Positions 24,155 through 33,233 of a DNA stretch of 64,000 bases are shown in pieces. Position 1 is the stretch's first letter; each line of letters begins with the position of its first letter. The notes beneath the pieces were generated by a model, which was given only the letters and a program-made list of their open reading frames with translations, made no database searches and was not told the origin of the DNA. This stretch comes from Pseudooceanicola endophyticus (GTDB lineage Bacteria; Pseudomonadota; Alphaproteobacteria; Rhodobacterales; Rhodobacteraceae): contig NZ_JAHIAB010000001.1 in NCBI RefSeq assembly GCF_018760365.1, forward strand, positions 1 to 64,000, written 5' to 3'. Both the position numbers and the translations under genes were made by a program.

Positions 24155-25441
24155 ATGAAATTCAGACATTTTGCCCTTGCGGCAACCCTGTCGCTGACGG
24201 CGCTGGCCGGCTCCGCGCAGGCCCAGCAAAGCGTGACCATGTGGGACTTCTTCTCGGGCGGCGACGGCGCCCGGATGAAGGCCCTCGTGCAGGCATTCAA
24301 CGACAGCCATCCCGACATCCAGGTGAAGGCCACGACGCTGGAATGGGGCGTGCCCTTCTACACCAAGGTCAGGACCTCGGTGGCGGTGGGCCGCGGCCCC
24401 GACCTGATGAGCTATCACCTCTCGCGGCTGCCGCTGGGCCTGAGCGAGGGGGTGCTTTCGCCGATCACCGACACCGACCTTGAAAATGCCGGGGTGACGA
24501 AGGACGATTTCTTCACCACCGCCCTCAAGGCCGCCGAAGCGCCCGACGGCACGCTTTATGCCGTGCCCTTCGACATCCATTCCATCGTTCTTTACTACAA
24601 CAAGACCTTTCTTGAAGGATCGCGCTTTCTCGATGCCGACGGCAAGCTGACCGGCATCGACAGCCTGGCCGATTTCGAAGAGGCGATGCAGCTGGCCAAG
24701 GACAAGGGCGCCGAAGTGCCGCTGACCTATGCCACCGCCGATGACGGCGGCGTCTACCGGGTCTTCTACACGCTGCTGGCCCAGGAAGGCGGCACGCTGA
24801 TCGACGACCAGGGCAACGTGCTGCCCGGCGACAGCGCCCAGAAGGCCGCCGAGGCGATCCGCATCATGACCGACTGGCACGACAAGGGCTTCCAGCCGGA
24901 ACAGGCGCTTTACGAAGCCTCGGTGGCGCTGTTCACTGCCGGCAAGTCGGCCTTCCAGCTGAACGGCGTCTGGGAGGTCCCGACGATGAAGGACTTCGAG
25001 GCCCAGGGCAAGCTGGGCTTCGAGTGGGGCGCGGTCGAGGTGCCCAAGCTCATGCAGACCCGCACCACCTGGGCCGACAGCCATGCCTTCGCGATCCCCG
25101 CCCAGCCCGAGGGCAAGCCGATGGACCCCGAAAAGCGCAAGGCGGTGATGACCGTCATCGGCTGGCTGGAGACCCACGCGATCGACTGGGCGGCGGCAGG
25201 CCACATCCCGGCCTACAAGCCGGTCGCCGAAAGCACCGATTATGCCAAGATGGAGCCCAACGCCACCTACGCGCCGCTGGCCGATCACGCCACCTACGAC
25301 CCCCGCAGCACCATCGCGGGCGTGGCCTCTCCGGCCTATGACGCCGCGCTCAACATCATCTCGCCGGCCATTCACGGCTACCTCTCGCCCGAGGATGCGG
25401 TGACCCAGATGACGCAGGAACTGCAGGGCCGCCTGCAATGA
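24155..25441 (+). CDS. Sugar ABC transporter substrate-binding protein (arabinoside, CUT1)
   Basis: A 428-residue periplasmic protein from ATG 24155 after AAGGGAGG. The signal peptide is MKFRHFALAATLSLTALAGS with cleavage after AQA, giving mature QSVTMWDFFSG. The body follows the MalE/UgpB pattern: FNDSHPDIQVK, GRGPDLMSYHLSRL, DGTLYAVPFDIHSIVLYYNK and GKSAFQLNGVWEV. Genome context (GH51 enzyme, CUT1 ATPase and permeases) supports an arabinose-containing oligosaccharide as ligand. A 13-bp GC hairpin follows directly, before the first permease gene. Confidence 0.92.
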   Translation: MKFRHFALAATLSLTALAGSAQAQQSVTMWDFFSGGDGARMKALVQAFNDSHPDIQVKATTLEWGVPFYTKVRTSVAVGRGPDLMSYHLSRLPLGLSEGVLSPITDTDLENAGVTKDDFFTTALKAAEAPDGTLYAVPFDIHSIVLYYNKTFLEGSRFLDADGKLTGIDSLADFEEAMQLAKDKGAEVPLTYATADDGGVYRVFYTLLAQEGGTLIDDQGNVLPGDSAQKAAEAIRIMTDWHDKGFQPEQALYEASVALFTAGKSAFQLNGVWEVPTMKDFEAQGKLGFEWGAVEVPKLMQTRTTWADSHAFAIPAQPEGKPMDPEKRKAVMTVIGWLETHAIDWAAAGHIPAYKPVAESTDYAKMEPNATYAPLADHATYDPRSTIAGVASPAYDAALNIISPAIHGYLSPEDAVTQMTQELQGRLQ

Positions 25442-25446
25442 CCCCC

Positions 25447-25477
25447 ACGCCCCCGCCGGAACCGCCGGCGGGGGCGT
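25447..25477 (+). other. Strong hairpin between binding-protein and permease genes
   Basis: Perfect 13-bp arms ACGCCCCCGCCGG and CCGGCGGGGGCGT around a five-base loop, six bases after the binding-protein stop. There is no T-run. It probably stabilises the upstream mRNA or partly blocks transcription so that binding protein exceeds permease. Confidence 0.65.
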
Positions 25478-25504
25478 CCGGCCCCAAGAGAGGACCCGTT
25501 TCCG

Positions 25505-26392
25505 ATGGCCATGATCCGGAACAAGACCAGACACAGGCTGGTCGCCTATTCACTGGTCCTGCCCTTCGTCGCGATCTTCACCCTCGTCTTCGCCTACCCG
25601 GTGATCGAGGTGATCCGGCTGAGCTTCACCAACGCGCCGCTGATCGGCGCCGGTGACTGGGTGGGATGGGACAATTACATCCGGCTGTTCTCGGACCGAT
25701 TGTTCTACATCTCTGTCAAGAACAACGGCTATTTCGTGCTGCTGACCGTGGTGCCGACCACGGTGATCGCCCTGCTGATCGCGCTGGCGGTGAACCGGCT
25801 GTCGGGCCGGGTGCAGGCGCTGGCGCTGGTGCTGTTCTTCACCCCCTACGTGCTGCCGGTCTCTGTGGTGACGCAGATCTGGGCCTGGATGCTGGATTTC
25901 CAGTTCGGCATCCTGCAGCCGCTGTTCACCGCCATCACCGGCAAGCCGGTGCCGGTGTTCCGCAACCCGCACTGGGTGATGCCCGCCGTGGCGGTGGTGA
26001 CGATCTGGTGGACCAACGGCTTCAACGTGCTGCTGTTCCTGGCCGGGCTGCGCAACATCCCCGGTGAACTTTACGAGGCCGCCGCGCTGGACGGGGCCAC
26101 CCGGGGCCAGCTGTTCCGCCGGGTGACCTGGCCGCTGCTGTGGCCGGTGACCGCGCTGGTGCTGACGCTGCAGCTGATCCTGCAGCTGAAGCTGTTCGAC
26201 CAGGTCTACCTGCTGTCCGAGGGCGGCCCGTTCAACTCCAGCTACGTGCTGCTGCTGATGGTCTACCGCGAGGCCTTCCAGCTCAATCACGGGGGCTATG
26301 CGGCGGCGATCTCGCTGGTGGTGTTCCTGCTGATCGTCGTGGTCTCGGTGCTGCAATACCAGCTTCTGCGGATCGGAGGAGGCCGGAAATGA
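25505..26392 (+). CDS. Sugar ABC transporter permease, MalF type
   Basis: A 295-residue permease with six predicted helices, the first at VAYSLVLPFVAIFTLVFAYP. The EAA loop that docks the ATPase is PGELYEAAALDGATRGQLFRRVTWPLL-like (about 180-206). ATG 25505 follows an AGAGAGGA site in the leader after the hairpin. It pairs with the next permease to form the membrane channel of the CUT1 importer. Its stop overlaps the next ATG. Confidence 0.93.
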   Translation: MAMIRNKTRHRLVAYSLVLPFVAIFTLVFAYPVIEVIRLSFTNAPLIGAGDWVGWDNYIRLFSDRLFYISVKNNGYFVLLTVVPTTVIALLIALAVNRLSGRVQALALVLFFTPYVLPVSVVTQIWAWMLDFQFGILQPLFTAITGKPVPVFRNPHWVMPAVAVVTIWWTNGFNVLLFLAGLRNIPGELYEAAALDGATRGQLFRRVTWPLLWPVTALVLTLQLILQLKLFDQVYLLSEGGPFNSSYVLLLMVYREAFQLNHGGYAAAISLVVFLLIVVVSVLQYQLLRIGGGRK

Positions 26393-27216
26393 CCCGAAGA
26401 CGCCTTGAGAACATCGCCCTTGCCGGCATCACCCTGACCGCCGGAGCAATCTGGATCTTCCCGCTCTACTGGGCCTTCGTGACCTCGATCCGCTCGGATG
26501 CGCGGGTGGTCTCGGACGGCGCCGGCCTGATCCCGGACGAGTTCAACCCGACCTCCTACGTGGACGCGCTGTTCAACACCTCGCTGATCGACTGGTACAT
26601 CAACTCCATCGGCACCTCGCTGATCATCACCGTCGTGGTGCTGGTGACCGGCATGATGTGCGCCTATGCGCTCAGCCAGATGCAGTTCCCCGGACGCCGG
26701 CTGCTTTACCTTGTCGTGCTGGCCAGCTTCATGGTGCCGGCCCAGACCCTTGTGGTGCCCCAGTTCGAGCTGATGAACCGCCTCGACCTGATCAACCGCT
26801 GGGGCGGGATCATCCTGCCGCAGCTGGTCGTGCCGGTGGTGATCATCGTCTACAAGCAGTTCTTCGACGCCCTCCCGAAGGAGATGAAGGAGGCCGTGGT
26901 GCTGGATGGCGGTGGCGATTACACCCTGCTGTTCCGGGTCTACCTGCCGCTCAACTGGGGCATCACCACCGCGCTTGGCATCATCACCTTCATCATGAGC
27001 TGGAATGCCTTCCTCTGGCCCTTCCTGGTCGTCACCACCGAGAACATGATGACGATCCCGGTGGGCATCACCCAGGTCAACGACGCCTTCGGCGTGGCCT
27101 ATGCCCGGGTGATGTCGGTGGCGCTTTTGGCCGCGGCCCCCGTGGTCATCGCCTACCTGATCTTCCAGAAACGGGTGACCGAGGCGGTGATGATCTCTTC
27201 CGGGGTGAAGGGCTGA
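26389..27216 (+). CDS. Sugar ABC transporter permease, MalG type
   Basis: A 275-residue permease whose ATG overlaps the MalF-type stop (ATGA), preceded by GGAGGAGG. It has six predicted helices and the MalG-type EAA loop (PKEMKEAVVLDGGGDYTLLF). The WNAFLWPFLV sequence near the C-terminus is typical of the second CUT1 permease. It is the last gene of the arabinoside operon and faces the gntR gene convergently across 26 bp. Confidence 0.93.
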   Translation: MTRRRLENIALAGITLTAGAIWIFPLYWAFVTSIRSDARVVSDGAGLIPDEFNPTSYVDALFNTSLIDWYINSIGTSLIITVVVLVTGMMCAYALSQMQFPGRRLLYLVVLASFMVPAQTLVVPQFELMNRLDLINRWGGIILPQLVVPVVIIVYKQFFDALPKEMKEAVVLDGGGDYTLLFRVYLPLNWGITTALGIITFIMSWNAFLWPFLVVTTENMMTIPVGITQVNDAFGVAYARVMSVALLAAAPVVIAYLIFQKRVTEAVMISSGVKG

Positions 27217-27242
27217 AGGGCTGAGCCGCGCGCCCCGGGGCC

Positions 27243-28019
27243 TCAGACCTTCAGCGTCGGCAGGCCCATCTCGAAGACGGTGGAGCCGCGACTGTCCAGC
27301 AGCGCGGTATCCACCAGGGCGCTCATCAGGCGGCGGGCGCCCTCCGGATCGCAGGCCTCGATCCGCTCGAAGACCGCGGCATGTTCGTCCACCGGGTTGC
27401 GCCGGTGCGGGTTCGGCATGTCGCGGTAGCGGAAGGCGGTGGTATAGACCACGGCGGCGCAGATGCCGGTTTCCAGCGTCCGCAGCACCGGGTTGTGCGC
27501 CGCCACAAGGATCGCCCGGTGAAACGCCGCGTCGGCCTGGTGCCAGCGGTCCTCGGCCATCGGAAAGCTGCGCATGTCCGACAGCGCCGCCCGGAACAGC
27601 GCCAGGTCCTCCTCACTGCGGCGGGTCGCGGCGAAGGCGGCGGCCGAGGGCTCTATGATCGCCCTCATCTCGTAGAGGGCGCGGATGTACCAGTCGGGCG
27701 GCGCGCCGCTCTCGAAGCTCCAGCGCACCACGTCGGGATCCAGCAGCGACCAGCTGTCGCGCGGCGTGACCCGGGTGCCGCTGCGGGTCCGCGTCACCAG
27801 CATTCCCTTGCCCACCAGACGCCGCACCGCCTCCCGGTAGGCCCCGCGCGAGATCCCGGTTTCGGCCAGGAAATCCATCTCGGTCGGGACCGGCGCGCCG
27901 CTGGGATAGACGCCGGTGACGATCCGCCGCCCGAGCCAGTCGGCAATGGATTCGTTCTTCCGCTTCTCGGACTGGGCGGAGGCATCGAAGGCTGGCAGGT
28001 CGGAGGATCTGTCGGGCAT
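27243..28019 (-). CDS. GntR family regulator, FadR (FCD) subfamily
   Basis: A 258-residue regulator. A winged helix-turn-helix covers about residues 24-90 (IVTGVYPSGAPVPTEMDFLAE, ISRGAYREAVRRLVGKGML). The C-terminal FCD domain has metal-site residues in WHQADAAFHRAI and VDEHAAVFERI. Lying at the end of the arabinoside operon, it most likely controls that operon, and a FadR-type palindrome is found over the operon promoter. The ligand may be a sugar or sugar acid. No matching palindrome is seen before its own start, though 13-bp direct repeats lie there. Confidence 0.9.
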   Translation of the reverse strand: MPDRSSDLPAFDASAQSEKRKNESIADWLGRRIVTGVYPSGAPVPTEMDFLAETGISRGAYREAVRRLVGKGMLVTRTRSGTRVTPRDSWSLLDPDVVRWSFESGAPPDWYIRALYEMRAIIEPSAAAFAATRRSEEDLALFRAALSDMRSFPMAEDRWHQADAAFHRAILVAAHNPVLRTLETGICAAVVYTTAFRYRDMPNPHRRNPVDEHAAVFERIEACDPEGARRLMSALVDTALLDSRGSTVFEMGLPTLKV

Positions 28020-28086
28020 GTCGGATGATGGATTTCCGGAAAGGAATGTGTCAATGCCGCCCGTCGCACCCGAAGGTCCCGGGGCA

Positions 28087-28119
28087 GCCCCGGTGCCACT
28101 CTAGCGGCCCCGGTGCCAC
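28087..28119. repeat. 13-bp direct repeats, 20-bp period, in the gntR upstream region
   Basis: GCCCCGGTGCCAC occurs at 28087-28099 and again at 28107-28119. Further GGTGCC copies lie at 28137 and, inverted, at 28149. They lie about 70-130 bp before the gntR start. The 500-bp gap 28020-28519 holds no other recognisable element. Confidence 0.5.
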
Positions 28120-28519
28120 AGGCAAAGGCATCGCTTGGTGCCAGCGCCGGCACCGGGCGGCCTCAACCTATCCGAAACGCCGGCGGCTCCTGCGCCGCGC
28201 AAGGCGAACGGGACCCCGGCGCAACCCATGTGCGACCGCCAAAAGCCCCTCCTACCGGCCCGGTTTCAGATGCGCGGAAACCGGCCCAGATCGGGCTTCA
28301 CAGTGCCGTGACACCCCCGATAGGTCCGACCCGGCCCCTTGCGCTTGCCCCGGGCCGGGGTGCAGGGATCGGCATCCTGGCGCTGCGTCCCGCTGCGGCG
28401 TCCGCCCGAAACGGCGTCTCCTCCCGGCGTCCGGAGCCGGGTCCGCATTGCCAGGGGATGCCCCGGCCACCCGGCCGGTCCATCCGTTCCGAAGACCAGA
28501 AGACCGGAGTTAAAGAACC

Positions 28520-28999
28520 ATGAAGCGTTCCGTTTTCGCCCTCGCCGCCGCGCCTGCCCTCCTCCTCGGCGCCAGCCAGGCGATGGCCGTGACCACCCAG
28601 CCCGTCCTGGAGGACCAGGACGTTGCCACCGTCGTCAAGGCTGCCGAAGACGCCATGGCCCAGCACAACGTCAAGGGCTGCGTCGCCGTGGCCAACAGCG
28701 ACGGCCAGATCATCTTCTTCGAACGCCAGCAGGGCGCCTATGCCAGCTGCGATGCCTCGGCGATCGCCAAGGCGCGCACCTCGGCGCTGTTCCATGCCAA
28801 GTCCGACGACTTCATGAACATGCTCAACAAGGACGGCGCGACGAACCTGCTGGGCGTGCCGGATCTGGCACCGATGCCCGGCGGCATGCCGCTGGCCCTG
28901 AACGATCAGGACCTGGGCGGCGTCGGCGTCAGCACCCCCGATGGCAATATCGACACCCCCGTCGCCGAAGCGGCAGCGGCCGCCCTCGGCGCGAAGTAA
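28520..28999 (+). CDS. Secreted GlcG/HbpS-like (DUF336) protein
   Basis: A 159-residue protein with a signal peptide (MKRSVFALAAAPALLLGASQ, cleavage after AMA). The mature part resembles the GlcG/HbpS family: VVKAAEDAMAQHNVKGCVAVANSDGQIIFFERQQGA-type N-half and AIAKARTSALF helix. HbpS of Streptomyces binds haem and protects against oxidative stress; GlcG function is unclear. GGAGTTAAAG precedes the ATG. Residues usually cited for haem contact cannot be confirmed here, so a general periplasmic ligand-binding role is the safer statement. It stands alone, followed by a hairpin. Confidence 0.7.
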   Translation: MKRSVFALAAAPALLLGASQAMAVTTQPVLEDQDVATVVKAAEDAMAQHNVKGCVAVANSDGQIIFFERQQGAYASCDASAIAKARTSALFHAKSDDFMNMLNKDGATNLLGVPDLAPMPGGMPLALNDQDLGGVGVSTPDGNIDTPVAEAAAAALGAK

Positions 29000-29007
29000 G
29001 ACCTTCG

Positions 29008-29033
29008 GCGCGGCCCGTTTCAGGGCCGCGCCC
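29008..29033. terminator. Hairpin between convergent genes
   Basis: Perfect 10-bp arms GGCGCGGCCC and GGGCCGCGCC with a GTTTCA loop, nine bases after the HbpS-like stop and before the convergent oxidoreductase stop. The T-tract is absent, so termination strength is uncertain; it may serve both strands. Confidence 0.5.
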
Positions 29034-29041
29034 TCCCCCGC

Positions 29042-30022
29042 TCAGGGGGCCAGCATGACCTTGCCGGGGCGGCCCGGCGTCAGCGCGGCGACCATTGCCG
29101 CCTCCAGCTGATCCAGCCCGAAGGTGCCGCCGGTTTCCAGCACCAGCGCACCGCTCATCGCCAGTTCCAGCAGTTCGCCGATCAGCGCGCGGCGCTTCTC
29201 GGGGGCCATGTCGGCACTGACCTGCGCGCCCCAGAACCCCTTGATCGTCAGCTGTTTCATGATCAGCGCGCCCGAAGAAAGCGGCATCGGCGCGCCGGTC
29301 GCGGTGCCGAAGACCACCAGTTCCCCGTTGACCCCCAGCAGCTGCGTCAGTGCCGCGCCGACCTCGCCTCCGACCGAGTCGATGGCCGAAACCACGCGCC
29401 CGCCGCTCATCAGCGCCTCGGCCTGCGCGATCCAGTCGGGATCGGAGGTCGAGAGCACCGCCTCGACCCCGGCGGCACGCATCGCCTCGGCGGCCTCCTC
29501 GCGGCGCACAAGGTTCAGCAGGTGGATGCCCCGGGCCCGCGCCAGGCCGATCATGATCTGGCCAACCGCACCATTCGCTGCCGTCTGGACGATCCAGTCC
29601 CCGGGCTGCGCCTTCAGCATGTCCAGCAGCGTGATCGCCGAGAACGGCATCGCGATAAGCTGCGCGCCCATCTCGTCCGAGAGCCCCTCGGGCAGCGGCA
29701 GCAGAGAGGCCGCAGGTGCCAGGAAGGCCTCGGCCCAGGTGCCATGCACCCCGGCGACGGCAATGCGCCGCCCGATCAGCGCCGCATCGACGCCCTCGCC
29801 CACGGCCTCGACCGTGCCGGCAGCCTCAGAGCCTCCGATGGCGCCGGGCAGCGGCGGCTTGTAGCCGTAGCTGCCGCGGATCGTCCAGAGATCATGGTTG
29901 TGCACCGGCGACAGCAGGGTACGCACTCGCACCTCGCCCGGGCCCGGCTCCGGAAGCGGCATGTCGCGGCATTCGAGAACCTCCTTCGGTTCCCCGAAAC
30001 GGTCATGTACGGCAGCTTTCAT
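29042..30022 (-). CDS. Zinc-independent MDR oxidoreductase (quinone reductase / enoyl reductase-like)
   Basis: A 326-residue medium-chain dehydrogenase/reductase. The N-terminal GroES-like domain starts MKAAVHDRFGEPKEVLECRD; residues of the structural zinc lobe are absent, as in quinone and enoyl reductases. The nucleotide-binding part shows ANGAVGQIMIGLARARG (a GxGxxG-like AxGxVG motif) and LNLVRREE, consistent with NADPH. VHNHDLWTIRG resembles MDR members acting on enals or quinones. The substrate is unknown. It is separated from the esterase gene upstream by 64 bp on the same strand. Confidence 0.8.
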   Translation of the reverse strand: MKAAVHDRFGEPKEVLECRDMPLPEPGPGEVRVRTLLSPVHNHDLWTIRGSYGYKPPLPGAIGGSEAAGTVEAVGEGVDAALIGRRIAVAGVHGTWAEAFLAPAASLLPLPEGLSDEMGAQLIAMPFSAITLLDMLKAQPGDWIVQTAANGAVGQIMIGLARARGIHLLNLVRREEAAEAMRAAGVEAVLSTSDPDWIAQAEALMSGGRVVSAIDSVGGEVGAALTQLLGVNGELVVFGTATGAPMPLSSGALIMKQLTIKGFWGAQVSADMAPEKRRALIGELLELAMSGALVLETGGTFGLDQLEAAMVAALTPGRPGKVMLAP

Positions 30023-30086
30023 CGTCTTTGTCCTTTGTCGCGCGCCCGGATGGGCGCAGGGATCGGCTGGCGCCAGAATGCCCGGA

Positions 30087-30959
30087 TCACAGCGTCGCGG
30101 CCAGAGCCAGACTGTCGGGGAAGGAGCCGGCGAAGGTCTGGCCGTGGGTCAGCCCCGGCAGCACCTTCAGCTTCAGCGCGATGTCGGGGCGGTGGCCCAG
30201 CGTCTCGGCCAGGGCCAGGGTCAGCGGCGCGGGCCCCTCGCGTACCGGACGCCCGTGCGGCGCCCCTTCCTCGTGCTGCTCGTGGTCGCCCAGCTCGATC
30301 AGCAGGCGTGCGCAGGCGCCCTCGCCCAGAGGGCTGCGCCGCGCCAGGCCCTGCAGGTCGTCCGTCATCGCGTAGACCGAGGGGCTGACTGCCACCCAGC
30401 CGGCAAAGGCCTCGGGCGTCTCAAGAAGGGTCGAAAGGGTGAAAAGACCGCCGTAGGAATGTCCCCAGAGGCTGCGGCGGTCCGGATCGAAGGGCAGGTC
30501 CTCCTCGACGGCGCGGCGCAGCGGCCCGCGCAGCAGGCGGCGGAAGCTGCGGTCTCCCCCGGTGGCGCGCCCGGCCCGGTCGGTGAAATCGGCGGGCAGA
30601 AAATCATAGGCCCGCGCGGCGCCGTCGAAACGGCTTTCGATCGGGTAGCCGATGCCGACGATGGCCAGACCCGGATGCGCCGCCAGCAGATCGCGCGGCA
30701 GGGCGCTGAAAGCCGCATTGCCGTCCAGCATCCACAGCGAGGGCCAGCCGCCGGCGGGCGGCGCGGCCTTCGGCAGGGCGCGGAACAGGCGGTAGCGGCG
30801 GGCCCCCATCTGGACCTCCCAGCGATCCAGAACGTGGCTCTCGGGCGGGGTATCGAACAGCGGGTAGGGCGCGGGGCCGTCATCGGGCCGCGCCCAGAGC
30901 GGGCCGCAGGGCAGGCAGGCAAGCGCCGACAGCAGGGCGGCACGACGGGTCAGGATCAT
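30087..30959 (-). CDS. Alpha/beta hydrolase, IroE-like esterase
   Basis: A 290-residue protein from ATG 30959 (MILTRRAALLSALACLPCG), chosen because GGAGG precedes it; the N-terminus is an export signal, with a paired arginine that may suit Tat. The nucleophile elbow is GHSYGG, and a late LTHGQTF supplies the probable catalytic His. The pattern VLDRWEVQMGARRYRLF...WMLDGNAAF matches the putative esterase family that includes IroE and trilactone siderophore esterases. Such enzymes act on ester-linked siderophores, but the neighbours show no iron uptake genes, so the substrate is open. Confidence 0.75.
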   Translation of the reverse strand: MILTRRAALLSALACLPCGPLWARPDDGPAPYPLFDTPPESHVLDRWEVQMGARRYRLFRALPKAAPPAGGWPSLWMLDGNAAFSALPRDLLAAHPGLAIVGIGYPIESRFDGAARAYDFLPADFTDRAGRATGGDRSFRRLLRGPLRRAVEEDLPFDPDRRSLWGHSYGGLFTLSTLLETPEAFAGWVAVSPSVYAMTDDLQGLARRSPLGEGACARLLIELGDHEQHEEGAPHGRPVREGPAPLTLALAETLGHRPDIALKLKVLPGLTHGQTFAGSFPDSLALAATL

Positions 30960-31161
30960 GAGAGGCAACCTCCGGGTCAGGAACGGCTGGCGGAGGCTGG
31001 CCCGTTTGTTCCTTACCCGTACCAGCCCGTCGCCGCAATGCGTCAGCCCCGGATCCTGCCCGGTCGGAGGGAACGCCGCCTCCCCTCGGCGCCCCCTCCC
31101 CGCTTCGCGCGTCTGTCCGCCCCTCCCCGGGCCGGAGCGCGCGAAACCTGATGTCCGGAGC

Positions 31162-32199
31162 TCAGCCCACGGGCCGCAACTCCAGGGAAGCGATCAGCGC
31201 GGCCCAGCCCTCGCGGGTTTCGGCCACGGCACCGACCGCGAGCTTGCGGCGGGCCTCGGGACCCAGCCCCGTGGGCCCGAGCGCCTCGATCGCCTCGCGC
31301 AGCGCCGCCACCGCCCCCGGCGGCACGAAGCGGACCTCGGCGCCGCCGGCATGGTCGCGCAGGCCGTCGATGCCGGTGGCAATCAGCGGGCGCCCGGCCA
31401 CGCGGGCCTCCAGCGCGGCAATGCCGTAGGCCTCCCAACGGGAGGGCATCAGCACCGCGTCGACCCCGGCCATGGCCGCCACCGGATCCTCGACATGGCC
31501 GTGGAAGGTCACCCTCAGGTCCTCGGCGGCCAACGCCTCAAGCGCGGCACGCTCGCTGCCCTCGCCGAAGATGTGCAGCTCGGCCCCGGGATCGGGCAGC
31601 GTGCGGAACGCGGTGATCATGGTGTCAAAGCCCTTCTGGCGGTCCAGCCGTCCGAAGGCGCCCAGCACCCGGGGCCGGCCCTGCGGCCCGGGCAGCGCGG
31701 CAAAGCGGGTCAGATCGACGACCGAGCGGATCACCGTCAGCCGCGCCCCGGGCACCAGGCCGCGGTCGCGCAGCCAGGTGCCCTGCCCCTCGCTGACCGC
31801 GACGACCCTGTCAAACAGCGCGTAGGCGGTCCGCAGCAGCGTGTGAAAGCGCGCCCGGCTGGGCACGTTCAGCGCCGTGAAACCCTCGGTGTAGCTGTGT
31901 TCGACATGGACGATCTTCAGCCCGGGGTGGCGGGCGCGCAGGGCGATCAGCCGGGGCAGCGCGCGCCAGTTCACCGACAGGTGAGAGACCACCAGATCGG
32001 CCTGCAGCGACAACCGCCCGACCCGACCGCGTGGCACCGGCATGATCATGTGGCCGGCCTGGCGCGCCAGGGCGGGATCGGTGGCCAGGAACTCCAGCAT
32101 CCGCATGACGCCGCCGGGGGTGGTGTCATCGACAAGGTGCAGGATGCGGGGACGCGGCGATCCGGGGGCAGGCATCGGGAAGCTTGGCAGGATGGACAT
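31162..32199 (-). CDS. Glycosyltransferase family 4
   Basis: A 345-residue GT-B enzyme, the last gene of the polysaccharide operon running leftwards. The nucleotide-sugar donor domain shows FGRLDRQKGFDTMITAF and the ESE/EX7E-like region SRWEAYGIAALEARVAGRP. HVEHSYTEG and GTWLRDRGLVPG fit the acceptor side. GAGGAGA precedes the ATG. It adds a hexose-type sugar to the lipid-linked repeat unit; donor and linkage cannot be read. It starts 21 bp after the upstream GT2 stop. Confidence 0.88.
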   Translation of the reverse strand: MSILPSFPMPAPGSPRPRILHLVDDTTPGGVMRMLEFLATDPALARQAGHMIMPVPRGRVGRLSLQADLVVSHLSVNWRALPRLIALRARHPGLKIVHVEHSYTEGFTALNVPSRARFHTLLRTAYALFDRVVAVSEGQGTWLRDRGLVPGARLTVIRSVVDLTRFAALPGPQGRPRVLGAFGRLDRQKGFDTMITAFRTLPDPGAELHIFGEGSERAALEALAAEDLRVTFHGHVEDPVAAMAGVDAVLMPSRWEAYGIAALEARVAGRPLIATGIDGLRDHAGGAEVRFVPPGAVAALREAIEALGPTGLGPEARRKLAVGAVAETREGWAALIASLELRPVG

Positions 32200-32220
32200 G
32201 GAAGGTCTCCTCGGGGGTGC

Positions 32221-33222
32221 TCAGGCGGGACGGGTGGCGGCGCGGTGCAGGCGCTGGCCCAGCGGATGGTCGATCAGCAGCGCGGCGGCGCCGGTGGTAA
32301 GGGTCTTCAGCGGCTCTTCGGCCAGCGGGCGCAGGCTGGTCGCCAGGGCGCTGCGCATCAGGCGGCGCGACTCCGGGCCCTGCTGGTCGCTGACGGCGCG
32401 GCGCGCCAGATAGCGCAGCTGGTAGGCCCGCGCCGCCGGCAGGTGGCGGGCGAAGAAGGCAGGATCGAGCGGCGTCAGCTTTTCGACCATGCGCTGCCAG
32501 GAGGCGTATTGCCGCCCCGTCGCGGCGCTCAGGCCGCCGGGCGTGATGCGATAGCGGGTCAGCAGGCCGGGGATCCCCTCGATCTGCCAGTCGGTGGTCA
32601 GCGCCAGGCGCAGCCAGCATTCGATGTCCTCGGACTGGCGAAAGGTCTCGTCGAAGATCCAGTCGCGCTCGCGCTCCTGCGCCGGGCGCCAGGCCAGTGC
32701 CTCAAGCGCGGCGCGCCGCATCACCGCAGCCGAGCCGTTGCCGACCGGATTGCGCTTGAAGACATGAGCGGCGGAGATGCCGCTCAGCCGTGGCTGCTGG
32801 CTGCGGCGCAGCAGCCGCCCCGAGGCATCCATCAGCACCGAGCCCGAGAAGGACAGACCGACCAGCGGATCGGCCTCAAGGTGGGCGACATGAGCGGCCA
32901 GCTTGCCCGGCGCCCAGAGGTCATCGGCATCGCAGAAACCGATGTAGCGGCCCCGGGCGGCATGGATGCCGCTGTTTCTCGCCCCCGCAAGGCCCCGGTT
33001 GGCCTGACGCACCAGACGGATGCGCGGATCCCGGGCGGCCATCGCGCCAGCGATTTCGACGCTGTCATCGGTGGCGCCGTCATCGACGACGATGATCTCA
33101 AGATCGGCAAGGCTCTGGCGGGTCAGGCTGTCCAGAGTTTCCGCCAGGGTCGCGCGGGCATTGTAGCAGGGCACGACGATGGAAGCGGTGGGGCCGGAAG
33201 CAGCGGGGGCAGTGCGGGACAT
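32221..33222 (-). CDS. Glycosyltransferase family 2 (A)
   Basis: A 333-residue GT-A enzyme with N-terminal SIVVPCYNARATLAETLDSL, the VDDGATDDS nucleotide-binding motif and FCDADDLW (DXD-like). The C-terminal ~120 residues form an all-helical tail ending LRYLARRAV...IDHPLGQ. It resembles the next gene upstream in both halves, suggesting tandem duplication. GGAGG precedes the ATG. It probably adds one sugar of the repeat unit on the cytoplasmic side. Confidence 0.88.
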   Translation of the reverse strand: MSRTAPAASGPTASIVVPCYNARATLAETLDSLTRQSLADLEIIVVDDGATDDSVEIAGAMAARDPRIRLVRQANRGLAGARNSGIHAARGRYIGFCDADDLWAPGKLAAHVAHLEADPLVGLSFSGSVLMDASGRLLRRSQQPRLSGISAAHVFKRNPVGNGSAAVMRRAALEALAWRPAQERERDWIFDETFRQSEDIECWLRLALTTDWQIEGIPGLLTRYRITPGGLSAATGRQYASWQRMVEKLTPLDPAFFARHLPAARAYQLRYLARRAVSDQQGPESRRLMRSALATSLRPLAEEPLKTLTTGAAALLIDHPLGQRLHRAATRPA

Positions 33223-33233
33223 GGGGATCCTCC

